Source: Flaviflexus massiliensis
GTDB taxonomy: Bacteria; Actinomycetota; Actinomycetes; Actinomycetales; Actinomycetaceae
Length of the DNA: 64,000 nucleotides
Assembly: GCF_001375495.1 (NCBI RefSeq)
Contig: NZ_LN831058.1
Coordinates: 454,768-518,767 of the forward strand
Reading direction: 5' to 3'
The translations under genes were made by a program, and so were the position numbers. Position 1 is the stretch's first letter, and the number at the start of each line of letters is the position of its first letter. The notes under the pieces were generated by a model, which was given only the letters and a program-made list of their open reading frames with translations, did no database searches and was not told the origin of the DNA. Shown in pieces: positions 33,861 to 43,640 of this stretch.

Positions 33861-36800
33861 GTGAAGAAGATACGGCGATTGCCGTCAGCAATGTTCGCTG
33901 TCGGTACCGCGGCTGCCCTCACCGTGAGTTTGGCTAGCCCGGTCACTGCCCAACCAACCAGTCCAGACGCGGCGAGTACGCAGGCCGCCCAGCAGACTCA
34001 AGCACCCGCACTCATGATCACGGAGCTGGCTCCGGACCACGAAGGTGTCGACCACTTCGAGTTCATCGAAATTCACAACACGACCACCCAGGCATTGGAC
34101 CTGGCGGAGGAAGGTTATTCCTTCGCATACACCGCAGCTGACGATGGAGTGCCGGGTAACGTCAGGCTCTCCCTCGTTGACGTCGACAATCTCATTCTTG
34201 AGCCGGGCGAAACAGTTGTTCTGTGGCTCTCGCACGAGGGTGGCAATGTGCGCTCCTTCGATTACACGGAGGCTCACTTCCGTGAGTTCTGGGGCATGGG
34301 CGAGGAAGGCCGGGTTGTTCGCATCACCGGCCAGAACGGCATGGCAAACGGTGGTGACCGCGGCGTCCAGGTTCTGCGCGATGGTGAGGTTGAATCCTGG
34401 GCCTACTACACTGCTGGAACTGTCAGCCCCTCTCAGACTGCAGAGTTCCACCTTCCCCAAGCGGGTGCTAGCGACGCTCGCAAGATGAGGCACCTGCCCA
34501 CCGCCCCCGGTGGCACCCCGGGTAAGGTTGCTCCCGAACAGCTTGAAGGGCCCGCACCTCAGGTTGTTGAGGAGGGGCCCCGTTCCCTTGTCATCACCGA
34601 GATCATGGCGAACACAACCGGTCCCGATAACTTCGAATACATCGAGATCCACAACGCTTCCGATGTGGAGCAGACGATCGGTGAATCCGGCTACTCACTG
34701 ACGTACACATTTACAGATGACGATGATCCGACGGGCGATAAGGCGTTGACCGTGGAGGGTGGCGATCTCGTGATCGCACCGGGTGAGACCGTTGTTCTGT
34801 GGCTGTCATACACGGCTTCCGGACTCGACTCGTTCGCGTTCACGGAAGAAGACTTCCGTACCGAGTTCGGCATGAGTGAGGATGCTCGGATCGTGCGCGT
34901 CACCGGTCAGGCTGGCATGGCCAACGGCGGCGGCCGCGGCATTCGACTCCTCGAAGACGGCACCACGTACGCGTGGGCGTTCTACTACGCGGGCGATACT
35001 GGTGAAAACCTGGCGGCCGAGTTTGGTCAAGCCTACAAGGGCGAGGACCCGCGGAAGCTCCGCGTTGTTGGTTCCGCCGTTGCCCCGAACCCGGGTGCTG
35101 TTCGGGAGGAACAGACCGAGGTGGCGGAATCGACCGAGCCCGAAGAGCCGGCACTGCCTTCCCCGAGCACATCGGCACCGCTGCTGGTGACCGAGGCCGT
35201 CGTGGACTCCACGAACGTGGGTGCCTCGGATGGTTACGAGTTCATTGAGGTCGCGAACGCCACGGACGCTCCGATCGATTTCTCCGATTACGTTCTCAAC
35301 TACCTGTACCCGATCGATGAAGAGTCGAACAGCAACGAGGTCCTGTGGCCCGCTGTTCCAAACGATGTCGTCATCGATTCTGGTGAGACCCTCGTGTTCT
35401 GGATCAAGAATGGTCCCAACGATGATCTGACCGCGGATGACTTCAACTCGTTCTACAACGTTGATCTTCAGGCTGGAACCGAGCTCGTGGAGATCTCTGC
35501 GGGTGGCATGGCCAACGGCTCCCCGCGCGGCATCCAGATCCAGACCAACACGGGTCACATGGTGAACCGCGCCTACTACAACATGGGTGGGGCAAAAGAT
35601 GTTGTCACCAACCAGGGTCTGCAGTGGGTTGTCAACGAAGAGGATCTGCTCAAGCAGGACCTGGCCGGCTCCGAACAGGCAAGCCCTGGCACGGTTTCTT
35701 CTCACCAGCTGCCAGAGCCTCTCGTTGAGCAGGCCGAAGACAGCATTGCTCCCGTGGTCACGGACCGCACGGCAGATTCCGTGCCGACGGAAGAACCGTT
35801 CGAGTTTGCCTTCACGGTGACGGACGATCAGCAGGTCAAGACCGTCTCCCTCAACATCATCTCCTCCGCAGGTGACGATGCGAGGTCGATCAACCTGCTT
35901 GCCAGCGGTGATTACTTCGCGTGGGAGCTTCCCGCGGCCGATATTATCGGCAAGACCTGGTTCGAATACTCGGTGGCCGTTTCGGATGGTACGAACCGCG
36001 TCACGAGCGAGCCGGTGCGCGTGCTCGTTGATGGTGCGGACCTGTCCCCGGTTCGTTTGAACGTGACCGATGGTCAGTGGGTGAACGGCATCGTTGACCT
36101 CATTGCCGCAACCGATTCTCTCGATCGGCCGGCTGAGCTTGCGATCGATGGCGAGAGTGTTGCGACCGAGCAGGCACTGCCGGATGACCCGGTGTTTGCC
36201 ATGGAGGTGACGGCAACCGACACGTTCTTCCGCAACGGTATTCTTGCGGGCGACGATATTCTGAAGATCTTCGATGAGGGAACCTACAACAGGGTCGAGA
36301 CCGTTTCCACGGCTGTTCCCCAGTCCTACATTGAGGACGGCAAGCTCGTTGTCAGCGTTTACGCGGGCACGAAGGCTGCTCCGGAGATTGATCTCAACGA
36401 GAACAATGACGACTTCCAGATCAAAACGCTGCGTTTGATTCTGCCCGATGGTCGGACCCTCACCCCGGTTGGTTACAACGATCCGGAAGAGTGGCTGCGC
36501 ATGGGTGACTCCACCGGCAAGCTCGACTACTACGATGCTGTGTTCGAACTGCCCGAGGATGCGTACACGGGCCAGCTTCACGCCTGGGATACAACGGCTG
36601 GAGACGATGGCGACTACACGGTGACCGCCACCCAGGGCGACGACACCGCTGAAGCAACTCTCTCGGTCGACAACACCGGCCCGACCGTCACGGTCTCCGG
36701 CGTGGAAGATGATTTCCTCCTTCAGGGCACCGTCACGATCGATGCTGAGGTGAGCGATGCTGGCATCGGCGTCGACACCGTCACGACGATGCTTGATGGC

Positions 36801-39395
36801 AAGAACATCACCCTCCCGTACGAGACCTCGTCTGTTGAGCTGCCCGAGGGTGAGCACGTCCTGACCGTCACGGCGAAGGACAAGCTCGGCAACACGACCA
36901 CATCCACCACGACGTTCGATGTGCCCGATGAGGAGCCGGTCTCCTCCGACTTCTCCCCGGCAAACGGCGAGACCGTTCCCGCGGGTGACGTTGTCCTGTC
37001 GGCAACGATCACGGATCCGACAAACGACCTCGTGGATGTCACGTTCTACGGTGGCTCCACCCCGCTCCTCGACTCCGACATCCGCACCTCCTCGGGCACC
37101 GTCTCCGACGCCGCCACGACCGAGCGTGAAAAAGCTCAGCCGCTGACGGAAGAGGAGCTCGAACTGCTCGGCAGCAAGGATGGACTCTCAAGCGACATCT
37201 CATCGTTTGATGCGTTCCCCTACCAGCTGTTTGAGGTTGACGTTCCCGAGGACGAGATCGAAGGATCTCAGGTGCGGGTCTCGTGGGCAGGTAGCGCTGA
37301 TAGCAACGCTCAGGTGATCTTCTACGTGCAGCGTGCCGACGGTAGCGGCTGGGACGAGATCGATCGTCACATCACCGGTGCGGAGACCGAATCGTTCTCC
37401 CTCAACGCTCTCGTTGATGCTGACGAGTACGGTTCCGATGGTTCTATCACGCTCCTGGTTCAGCACTCTGAGGGCTTCGCAGGTCCCAATCACACGACCC
37501 GCGACTCCGATGTCACCCCCAATAACGAGGGTGACAAGCCGAGGTCCGACTACGACTTCACACTCGCCTGGGAATCAGACACTCAGTACTACAACGAGCA
37601 GTACTTCCAGCACCAGGTAGCGATCCATGACTTCGTGCTCGAGCAGCGCGAGAACATGAACATCCAGTACCTGTTCCACACGGGTGACATCGTGGACGAC
37701 TTCGACCAGATGTACCAGTGGGAGCATGCTGACCCGCAGTACGCTCGCCTCGACGAGGCTGGCATGCCCTACGGCGTGCTCGCAGGTAACCACGACGTTG
37801 GGCACATGGGTGAGGACTACTCCATGTACTCGACTTTCTTCGGTGAAGACCGGTTCAAGGACAACCCGTGGTACGGCGGTTCCTACCTGGATAACCGCGG
37901 CCACTACGACCTGATCTCCGCCGGCGGCATCGACTTCATGGTCGTGTCCATGGGCTGGGGCCCGGACGACGAGGCTATTGAGTGGATGAACCAGGTGCTC
38001 GCGGACCATCCGGACCGCATCGCCATCATCAACCTTCACGAGTACATGCTGACCACGGGCGGGCTCGGCCCGATCCCGCAGCGGATCCTCGACGAGGTCA
38101 TTGCCACGAACCCGAACGTCAAGGCGGTCATGTCCGGCCACTACCATGACGCACACACCCGCTACGACGAGTTCGATGACGATGGGGATGGTGTGAACGA
38201 CCGTACCGTCACCTCCATGCTCTTCGATTACCAGGGCCTGCCCGAGGGCGGTCAGGGCTTCCTCCGCCTCCTCCACTTCGACAACGTTGGCGAAGAAATG
38301 CACGTGCGCACCTACTCGCCCTCGCTCGATCAGTACAACTCAGACGACCCATCCCTGCTCGGCCCCGCCGATGATCCGGATCTCTACCAGGACTTCACCC
38401 TGAGCTACGACCTGCTCGGCATTAGGCCGTCAGAGCGTGTCCTCACCACGGACTCGTTCCAGGCTGAGGTTCTGACCGACCACGAGATCGGTACCATCGA
38501 GGGCCTCGAGACCCCCGGCACCGCCGAGGTCACCTGGGAAGACCGCACCGAAGGCGAACACTCCTGGTACGTGAAGACGGTGGATGAGCACGGCGCGGAG
38601 AACCTGTCCCCCGTCCAAACCTTCACCGCAGTTGAGGACGAGGATCCCACCGATCCAACGGATCCAACCGATCCCACGGACCCGACTGAGCCTGGCACAT
38701 CACCGCTCGCTGGTAACGTGTTCCTGCTCACAAACGGCTGGGGCTCTTCCACCCACGATGTTGGGTTTGCTTACGGCAAGCGCGGCGATGAGGTGTTCGT
38801 CGGTGACTGGGATGGCGACGGCAACGACACACTCGGTGTTCGCCGCGGCATCACCTTCTACCTGAATAACGAGCTCGGTGGAGGCAATGCCTCCGTCCAG
38901 TTCACGTACGGTCGCGAAGGTGACGAGATCCTCGTTGGTGACTGGAACGGTGACGGTGTCGATACCCTCGGTGTTCGCCGGGATATCACCGTCTATCTCA
39001 ACAACAGCCTGACGGGTGGGAATGCCGACGTTGAGTTCCGTTACGGACGCTCCGGCGACCAGGTTCTCGTTGGTGACTGGGATGGCAATGGTACCGATAC
39101 GCTCACGGTTCGCCGTGGCAACACCTTCCACGTGAACAACGCGCTCAAGGGCGGCAACGCCACCACGTCTTTCAACTACGGCAAGGTGTCCGATGAGGCA
39201 TATGCTGGCGACTTTGATGGAGACGGTCGGGACACGATCGCTCTGCGCAGGGGTGCCACGATCATCATCAACAACGAGCTTGTTGGCGGTAACGCTGGTG
39301 GCAAGCTCAACTACGGACGCTCCTCGGACCGCCTCCTCCTGGGTGACTGGGATGGTGACGGGATCGATACCCCGGGCGTTAACCGCACCATGTAG
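33861..39395 (+). CDS. Large secreted metallophosphatase with lamin-tail domains and surface repeats
   Basis: The 1844-residue protein starts at a GTG and has a Sec signal (cleavage near VTAQPT). Three lamin-tail domains follow (about 50-230, 245-410, 435-620), with the shared pattern FEFIEIHN and MANGG. Ig-like and linker segments precede a calcineurin-like phosphatase at about 1230-1510: DTQYYNE, HTGDIVDD, GNHDVG, NLHEYM and GHYHDAH supply the two-metal site. Then comes a DPTDPTDP linker (about 1595) and five C-terminal repeats of the GDWDGDGNDTLGVRRG type. It is exported and probably kept at the surface by the repeats; there is no LPxTG. The substrate could be a nucleotide, phospholipid or phosphoester nutrient. 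The repeat tail matches the split gene at 11939-12197. Confidence 0.85.
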   Translation: MKKIRRLPSAMFAVGTAAALTVSLASPVTAQPTSPDAASTQAAQQTQAPALMITELAPDHEGVDHFEFIEIHNTTTQALDLAEEGYSFAYTAADDGVPGNVRLSLVDVDNLILEPGETVVLWLSHEGGNVRSFDYTEAHFREFWGMGEEGRVVRITGQNGMANGGDRGVQVLRDGEVESWAYYTAGTVSPSQTAEFHLPQAGASDARKMRHLPTAPGGTPGKVAPEQLEGPAPQVVEEGPRSLVITEIMANTTGPDNFEYIEIHNASDVEQTIGESGYSLTYTFTDDDDPTGDKALTVEGGDLVIAPGETVVLWLSYTASGLDSFAFTEEDFRTEFGMSEDARIVRVTGQAGMANGGGRGIRLLEDGTTYAWAFYYAGDTGENLAAEFGQAYKGEDPRKLRVVGSAVAPNPGAVREEQTEVAESTEPEEPALPSPSTSAPLLVTEAVVDSTNVGASDGYEFIEVANATDAPIDFSDYVLNYLYPIDEESNSNEVLWPAVPNDVVIDSGETLVFWIKNGPNDDLTADDFNSFYNVDLQAGTELVEISAGGMANGSPRGIQIQTNTGHMVNRAYYNMGGAKDVVTNQGLQWVVNEEDLLKQDLAGSEQASPGTVSSHQLPEPLVEQAEDSIAPVVTDRTADSVPTEEPFEFAFTVTDDQQVKTVSLNIISSAGDDARSINLLASGDYFAWELPAADIIGKTWFEYSVAVSDGTNRVTSEPVRVLVDGADLSPVRLNVTDGQWVNGIVDLIAATDSLDRPAELAIDGESVATEQALPDDPVFAMEVTATDTFFRNGILAGDDILKIFDEGTYNRVETVSTAVPQSYIEDGKLVVSVYAGTKAAPEIDLNENNDDFQIKTLRLILPDGRTLTPVGYNDPEEWLRMGDSTGKLDYYDAVFELPEDAYTGQLHAWDTTAGDDGDYTVTATQGDDTAEATLSVDNTGPTVTVSGVEDDFLLQGTVTIDAEVSDAGIGVDTVTTMLDGKNITLPYETSSVELPEGEHVLTVTAKDKLGNTTTSTTTFDVPDEEPVSSDFSPANGETVPAGDVVLSATITDPTNDLVDVTFYGGSTPLLDSDIRTSSGTVSDAATTEREKAQPLTEEELELLGSKDGLSSDISSFDAFPYQLFEVDVPEDEIEGSQVRVSWAGSADSNAQVIFYVQRADGSGWDEIDRHITGAETESFSLNALVDADEYGSDGSITLLVQHSEGFAGPNHTTRDSDVTPNNEGDKPRSDYDFTLAWESDTQYYNEQYFQHQVAIHDFVLEQRENMNIQYLFHTGDIVDDFDQMYQWEHADPQYARLDEAGMPYGVLAGNHDVGHMGEDYSMYSTFFGEDRFKDNPWYGGSYLDNRGHYDLISAGGIDFMVVSMGWGPDDEAIEWMNQVLADHPDRIAIINLHEYMLTTGGLGPIPQRILDEVIATNPNVKAVMSGHYHDAHTRYDEFDDDGDGVNDRTVTSMLFDYQGLPEGGQGFLRLLHFDNVGEEMHVRTYSPSLDQYNSDDPSLLGPADDPDLYQDFTLSYDLLGIRPSERVLTTDSFQAEVLTDHEIGTIEGLETPGTAEVTWEDRTEGEHSWYVKTVDEHGAENLSPVQTFTAVEDEDPTDPTDPTDPTDPTEPGTSPLAGNVFLLTNGWGSSTHDVGFAYGKRGDEVFVGDWDGDGNDTLGVRRGITFYLNNELGGGNASVQFTYGREGDEILVGDWNGDGVDTLGVRRDITVYLNNSLTGGNADVEFRYGRSGDQVLVGDWDGNGTDTLTVRRGNTFHVNNALKGGNATTSFNYGKVSDEAYAGDFDGDGRDTIALRRGATIIINNELVGGNAGGKLNYGRSSDRLLLGDWDGDGIDTPGVNRTM

Positions 39396-39735
39396 TACAC
39401 GCGAGATCCACTAAGGATCTGCCGTTTGGTGGGTGTCATTCATGGCTCAGGCCGTGGGTGGCACCCACCTTTCATTCACCCTCACCTCGGTACGATTGAG
39501 AGTCCCGAACTACGGATCAAGAGATAAGAGTTTCAAGAGAGCAAGGTTCGGTAGAACAGAGTCCGCGAGCGTACTTCCCCTTCAGAGCAGAACAAGCACT
39601 TGGCGGGTTCTAGTTAAAGGCAGACGGGTCGCAAGCAAAAGCAGGAGGAGATGGCACATACGGAGATGATTCCTGAGAGCTCGCCCTCACCCAGGATTTC
39701 AATCGAGGTTCCTTGCAGGTGTCTTATATGAGTGG
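39396..39735. other. Intergenic region
   Basis: Convergent space between the metallophosphatase and the Nudix gene. It holds the hairpin at 39428-39469. Short frames here lack any family character. Confidence 0.4.
39428..39469. terminator. Probable hairpin terminator
   Basis: GGTGGGTG pairs with CACCCACC, with an inner GGC/GCC pairing and a TCAG loop; TTTCATTC follows on the plus strand. The stem is interrupted, so support is moderate. Confidence 0.5.
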
Positions 39736-40374
39736 TTACTGTCGTTCCCTGCGGAATCCGGGTGGGACTTCCATGGTTCGTTCCCGATCCCATTCTCGTT
39801 CCCATCCCCCAACGTGAAGGAGTCCGTCGAGCAGGTGGGCGGTGAACCCCCAAACAAAGATGTTGTCAATGATGAAGGCGGGTCCGCGGTAGGGCATGCC
39901 AGGCAAATTCGCAGAGTAGCGAGTGCTGGGGTCTGCGAGCTGAATCAGGGTGGGGCGGTGGATCGAATGCACTTCGGCAGGATCAGCAATATATGGCTCG
40001 ACGGCTGGGCTGGTCACGCCAATGATTGGGGTAACGGCGTTTGATGATGCGGCGAGTGACAGGCCTGGCAGCTCCCCCAGAACCGTGACTGCAACGGGGT
40101 TGAGGCCGACTTCTTCCTCGGCTTCCCTAAGGGCTGCTTCGACGGGGGTTTCTCCTTTTTCGAGGCTACCTCCAGGGAAGGACACTTGGCCGGGGTGAAA
40201 ACGCATGGTGAGCGCTCTTCTGGTCAGGATGATCCTCGTGTCATCCTCGTCGGTCAGCGCCATGAGTACGGCGGATCGCCGCCCGGATCGTGCGGCGCGG
40301 TCAAGAGGCACGGGGAATGCCCCGAACTTTTCCACCAGATCACCGAACCGAGTCATTGTTTTATTATGGTCCAC
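39736..40374 (-). CDS. Nudix hydrolase, CoA pyrophosphatase-like
   Basis: The product has 212 residues from the GTG at 40374, or 206 from the ATG at 40356; neither start has a good ribosome binding site. The Nudix box is complete (GGSLEKGETPVEAALREAEE followed by EVGL). The segment LTRRALTMRFHPGQVSFPGG before it is the NudL/CoA-pyrophosphatase signature. Such enzymes split CoA or acyl-CoA into 3',5'-ADP and acyl-phosphopantetheine, using Mg or Mn. It is divergent from the lactate dehydrogenase gene, with repeated sites between them. Confidence 0.8.
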   Translation of the reverse strand: MDHNKTMTRFGDLVEKFGAFPVPLDRAARSGRRSAVLMALTDEDDTRIILTRRALTMRFHPGQVSFPGGSLEKGETPVEAALREAEEEVGLNPVAVTVLGELPGLSLAASSNAVTPIIGVTSPAVEPYIADPAEVHSIHRPTLIQLADPSTRYSANLPGMPYRGPAFIIDNIFVWGFTAHLLDGLLHVGGWEREWDRERTMEVPPGFRRERQ

Positions 40375-40380
40375 TTTCCT

Positions 40381-40420
40381 GAGAAGAACGATCTAGACCC
40401 TGAAAAGAACGATCTAGGCC
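40381..40420. promoter_or_regulatory. Two direct repeats 21 bases apart, possible operator
   Basis: AGAACGATCTAG occurs twice within two near-identical 19- to 20-base blocks (40381-40399 and 40402-40420). The 21-base period equals two helical turns, so two protein units could bind the same DNA face. The site sits between the divergent Nudix and ldh genes. Confidence 0.45.
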
Positions 40421-40464
40421 CATAGGCTCTTGGCGAACCCCACCCAATAAGGGACAATAGGGAC

Positions 40465-41427
40465 ATGACTGACTTCACAGCCACACCCACAAAGCTCTCG
40501 GTTGTTGGGGCAGGATCCGTTGGATCCTCGCTCGCCTACGCCGCCCTCATTCGCGGCTCCGCCAACACCGTTGCCCTCTACGACGTCAACACCGCCAAGG
40601 TTGATGCCGAGGTTCTCGATCTGGCTCACGGTAGCCAGTACACCCAGTCCTCACAGATCATCGGTGGTAGCGACATTTCGTGCGTAGCTGGCTCCGACAT
40701 TGTTGTTATCACCGCGGGTGCACGGCAGAAGCCGGGGCAGACGAGACTGGATTTGGCAGGGACAAACGTCGATATTCTATCATCCCTCCTCCCTCAGCTT
40801 CTCGAGCAGGCACCGAATGCGATCTTCATGCTCGTCACCAACCCCTGTGACGTGCTGACCACGGCGGCGCTGCAGATCACGGGACTGCCCACGAGCCGAG
40901 TTCTCTCCTCCGGAACCGTCCTGGATACGTCTCGGTTGCGGTGGCTCGTTGGTCGCCACATCGGTATTGCACCCCGCTCAGTACACGCGATGATGGTGGG
41001 CGAGCACGGAGATACGGAGTTTGCGCTCTGGTCTTCCGCCTCGATTGGCCAGTCTCCTCTCAAGGAGTGGGAGGATGAAAATGGGGTTAAGGTCTTCACC
41101 CGAGAGTTGTTGGATGAGTTGGAGCACGAGGTGACTGGCTCCGCCTACAAGATCATTCAGGGCAAGGGAGCCACGAACTACGCGATTGGCGTGGCTGGTG
41201 CTCGCATTGTTGAAGCGATCCTCGGTGACCAGAAGGCCGTCCTTCCCGTCTCGACGCTACTGACCGACTACCACGGCATTTCCAACATCGCCCTCTCGGT
41301 CCCCTCGATCGTTGGTCGCGGTGGCGTGGAGCGGACCCTGTTGTTCCCCATGGACGACCTGGAAGAAGCCAAGCTCCACAAGTCAGCTGAAGCCCTGAGT
41401 GCGGTCCAGGATTCACTCGGCCTATAA
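40465..41427 (+). CDS. ldh: L-lactate dehydrogenase
   Basis: The 320-residue enzyme reduces pyruvate to L-lactate with NADH. It has the Rossmann motif VVGAGSVGSS, the Asp for NAD in ALYDVN, the substrate loop AGARQKPGQTRLDL (Gln and Arg of LDH, not the Arg of malate dehydrogenase), NPCDVLT, and the catalytic His in VGEHGD. AGGGAC precedes the ATG. Presence of LDH fits a fermentative or facultative metabolism. A strong terminator follows. Confidence 0.9.
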   Translation: MTDFTATPTKLSVVGAGSVGSSLAYAALIRGSANTVALYDVNTAKVDAEVLDLAHGSQYTQSSQIIGGSDISCVAGSDIVVITAGARQKPGQTRLDLAGTNVDILSSLLPQLLEQAPNAIFMLVTNPCDVLTTAALQITGLPTSRVLSSGTVLDTSRLRWLVGRHIGIAPRSVHAMMVGEHGDTEFALWSSASIGQSPLKEWEDENGVKVFTRELLDELEHEVTGSAYKIIQGKGATNYAIGVAGARIVEAILGDQKAVLPVSTLLTDYHGISNIALSVPSIVGRGGVERTLLFPMDDLEEAKLHKSAEALSAVQDSLGL

Positions 41428-41483
41428 CGCGCTCCGAACTCAGCTGGTGATTCGACAGTTAGCGTATTGAGCTTGAGCGATTG

Positions 41484-41512
41484 GTGGGTCCTTACCTGAG
41501 GTAAGGACCCAC
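41484..41512 (+). terminator. Strong hairpin terminator after ldh
   Basis: A 13-base-pair perfect stem (GTGGGTCCTTACC with its complement) with a TGA loop, then TTCGTCCTTCT. It fits a rho-independent terminator. Confidence 0.75.
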
Positions 41513-41552
41513 TTCGTCCTTCTGCTTTCCAACGGAGTCCTACAATGGACTC

Positions 41553-42167
41553 ATGTTTTTTCGCCGCTCACACAACTCCCCACTCAGTCCAGCTGACGGC
41601 AACTCCTCCCTCCCTACCCCTCCTCGACATCCCCAAGAAGGTGCTCCGGACCCGGTCATCGATGCCCAGATCCATTGGCTTGCTCAGCGCGGCCTCAAGA
41701 AAGCAACTACCGTCACTCAGGAAGAATGGATAGGAGCAACAGAGGATCCTACGGATCCGTTCTCTCTCGCAACAGCCCACACATCCGAGCCCTGCGTGAC
41801 TCCCGACCCTGCCGTCACGATCACGGCAGAAAACCTCGTGGATGCGGTGGAGGAGTTGGCGGATGGTCTCGAGCTCCCGATCGACGACGTTTCTCGTGAA
41901 GGCGGTGCCCTGCTCATTCGCTCCGGCGCCTCCCACTATTCCTTTGTACTGACGTCGCCCGAGACTGGTGAGGCACGGCAGCACCATGTCATTCTTGAGG
42001 ACGTGGCACGGACCTTCGTGGATTCTGCCCACGTTTTGCACCGGGTCGATTCCACATATGCGATCGTCCATCGAGATATTGCCGAGATAGCCTTGGATGT
42101 TATGAAGGCAGAGACAGCACTCGGCAACATCGGCTCAGATCCAGAGGAAAGCGCTTCTCGTGAATGA
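41553..42167 (+). CDS. Hypothetical protein upstream of FetB-like permease
   Basis: The 204-residue soluble protein has a Pro-rich start and an acidic alpha/beta domain from about residue 85 on (ITAENLVDAVEELADGLELP, then HYSFVLTSPE). No signal peptide or membrane segment is seen. Its end overlaps the permease gene by 8 bases, so the two are translated together. The family is not recognised. Confidence 0.6.
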   Translation: MFFRRSHNSPLSPADGNSSLPTPPRHPQEGAPDPVIDAQIHWLAQRGLKKATTVTQEEWIGATEDPTDPFSLATAHTSEPCVTPDPAVTITAENLVDAVEELADGLELPIDDVSREGGALLIRSGASHYSFVLTSPETGEARQHHVILEDVARTFVDSAHVLHRVDSTYAIVHRDIAEIALDVMKAETALGNIGSDPEESASRE

Positions 42168-42930
42168 TCAGCTTGTGATGACGGGGATTGGCCTCGTCAT
42201 TATCTTAGTGCTCACGATGGGACTGCACCGCTGGGCGGGCATCGGTCTTGGCTGGCAGCCGGTCATTGCCGGGATACGGGCAGTTCTTCAGCTTGCCGTC
42301 ATTGCCCTTATCCTCCAGGGAGTGTTTTCGGAACCCTGGACTGGAGCCCTGTTTGTGGTGCTGATGATGACGGTGGCGGCACTGACCGCGGCCGGCCGGT
42401 TGAAGGAGCTCTATCGCGGCAGGGTTGCCGCGATAGCTGGGGTTGTCATTGCGGCCACCATCTCCATCGCGCTCGTGCTTGGGTTGCGAATGATGGGATT
42501 CGAGGTTCGGTACGTTATTGCTATCGGCGGCATTGTCATCGGCAACTCCATGTCCGGTGTGACTCTCACGGGACGAAACTTTCTTCGCACCTCCATTGCT
42601 CAGCGGGGCGAGGTTGAGGGATGGCTGGCCCTGGGCGCGACTCCTCTCAAGGCTTTCCGTCGGATTAGTCAGGAATCCATTCGCGAGGCCCTCATTCCCT
42701 CCATTGACCAAACAAAGTCCACGGGACTTGTCACTCTTCCCGGTGCTTTTGTTGGTGCAATCATGGGTGGTGCCTCTCCGGTTGAGGCGGCGCGCTTCCA
42801 GGTGGTTGTGCTCATCACCGTCATTTTCGCCATCACCGTTGCTGGCATCATCGCCACCCGGATTCTCGCAACCTCACCAACGATTCCCGTTCCGGCCGAG
42901 CAAAACTCGAAGGAACAAGAAAGCAACTAA
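42160..42930 (+). CDS. UPF0014/FetB-like membrane protein
   Basis: The 256-residue protein has about seven membrane helices and the family motifs VIGNSMSGVTLTGRNF, LGATPLKA, SIDQTKSTGLVTLPGAFV and MGGASPVEAARFQ. FetB is the permease of an ABC exporter linked to iron resistance in E. coli. No FetA ATPase is encoded nearby, so it either borrows one or works otherwise. The C-terminus is hydrophilic and intact. Confidence 0.75.
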   Translation: MNDQLVMTGIGLVIILVLTMGLHRWAGIGLGWQPVIAGIRAVLQLAVIALILQGVFSEPWTGALFVVLMMTVAALTAAGRLKELYRGRVAAIAGVVIAATISIALVLGLRMMGFEVRYVIAIGGIVIGNSMSGVTLTGRNFLRTSIAQRGEVEGWLALGATPLKAFRRISQESIREALIPSIDQTKSTGLVTLPGAFVGAIMGGASPVEAARFQVVVLITVIFAITVAGIIATRILATSPTIPVPAEQNSKEQESN

Positions 42931-43069
42931 CCTACTGACGATCGCACTAAAATCGGGTCCAACAATGCTTCATATAATCGCGTATCGAGTTTGAAAGGGA
43001 TTTCCCAAATACGGATATGGAAAAGTCAGTGATGACACCGAAGAAATGCGGTTCTGGCTATCAAACTGG

Positions 43070-43591
43070 TTACTGGCCCAGAGTAATGAAGTCGAGAACA
43101 TTTTCGGCATCCTTGCCAAACGTAATAGCACCTTCTTCCGGTTCCAGAATTATCGTGTACCGAAGACCGTCCTTCACCACGTACCAGGTCTGGATTCGTC
43201 GTTCTGTCGTCGAGTTGCGGTAGCTGAGTCCGACGGCGTCTTCTCCGTCAATCTCCCGTCCCCCAAACATCTTCACATCTACACCCTGCGATCGAAGATC
43301 GAAGGAGAGATCATCTGCATGGGTCTGGGCAGTTTGCGATGAAGGGATTCCCTTTTGGACGATCAGCCTGCTACCCGCCCCATCACCATCGCTGAGCCCT
43401 TGACTAAGGATAACCCCGTCATAATCCGTTGAGTCGCGAGGAAGTGGCTCCCAACCTTCTATCGTGATTTCCACTGAGGTTTCGGGACTGGATGGTACCC
43501 CACTCTCTTCAGACCCATCGCAGGCTGCGGCAGAGAAAACAAGTCCCAGCAAGGCAAAGGAGGTAACAGCTTTTTGGATGGAGCGGTTCAT
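43070..43591 (-). CDS. Lipoprotein, LpqN/PsbP-like fold suspected
   Basis: The 173-residue protein has a lipoprotein signal ending SAAACDG (Cys near residue 24), a short linker and one domain of about 130 residues (VEITIEGWEPLPRD to NVLDFITLGQ). The strand pattern, with a final YTIILEPEEG and closing helix, resembles LpqN/DUF1795-type proteins of PsbP-like fold, but identity is low. It is the last gene of the eccC-lipoprotein-lipoprotein unit, so a role at the outer face of the ESX machine is plausible. Confidence 0.6.
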   Translation of the reverse strand: MNRSIQKAVTSFALLGLVFSAAACDGSEESGVPSSPETSVEITIEGWEPLPRDSTDYDGVILSQGLSDGDGAGSRLIVQKGIPSSQTAQTHADDLSFDLRSQGVDVKMFGGREIDGEDAVGLSYRNSTTERRIQTWYVVKDGLRYTIILEPEEGAITFGKDAENVLDFITLGQ

Positions 43592-43640
43592 TTTTCCAGC
43601 CTATCCATAACCCCATCCCATAACCCCATAAAGATTTGGA

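Noticed and set aside
34806-36857. Antisense frame of 683 residues opposite the metallophosphatase
   Set aside because: Shadow frame; no recognisable domain, and the sense frame has clear LTD and phosphatase motifs.
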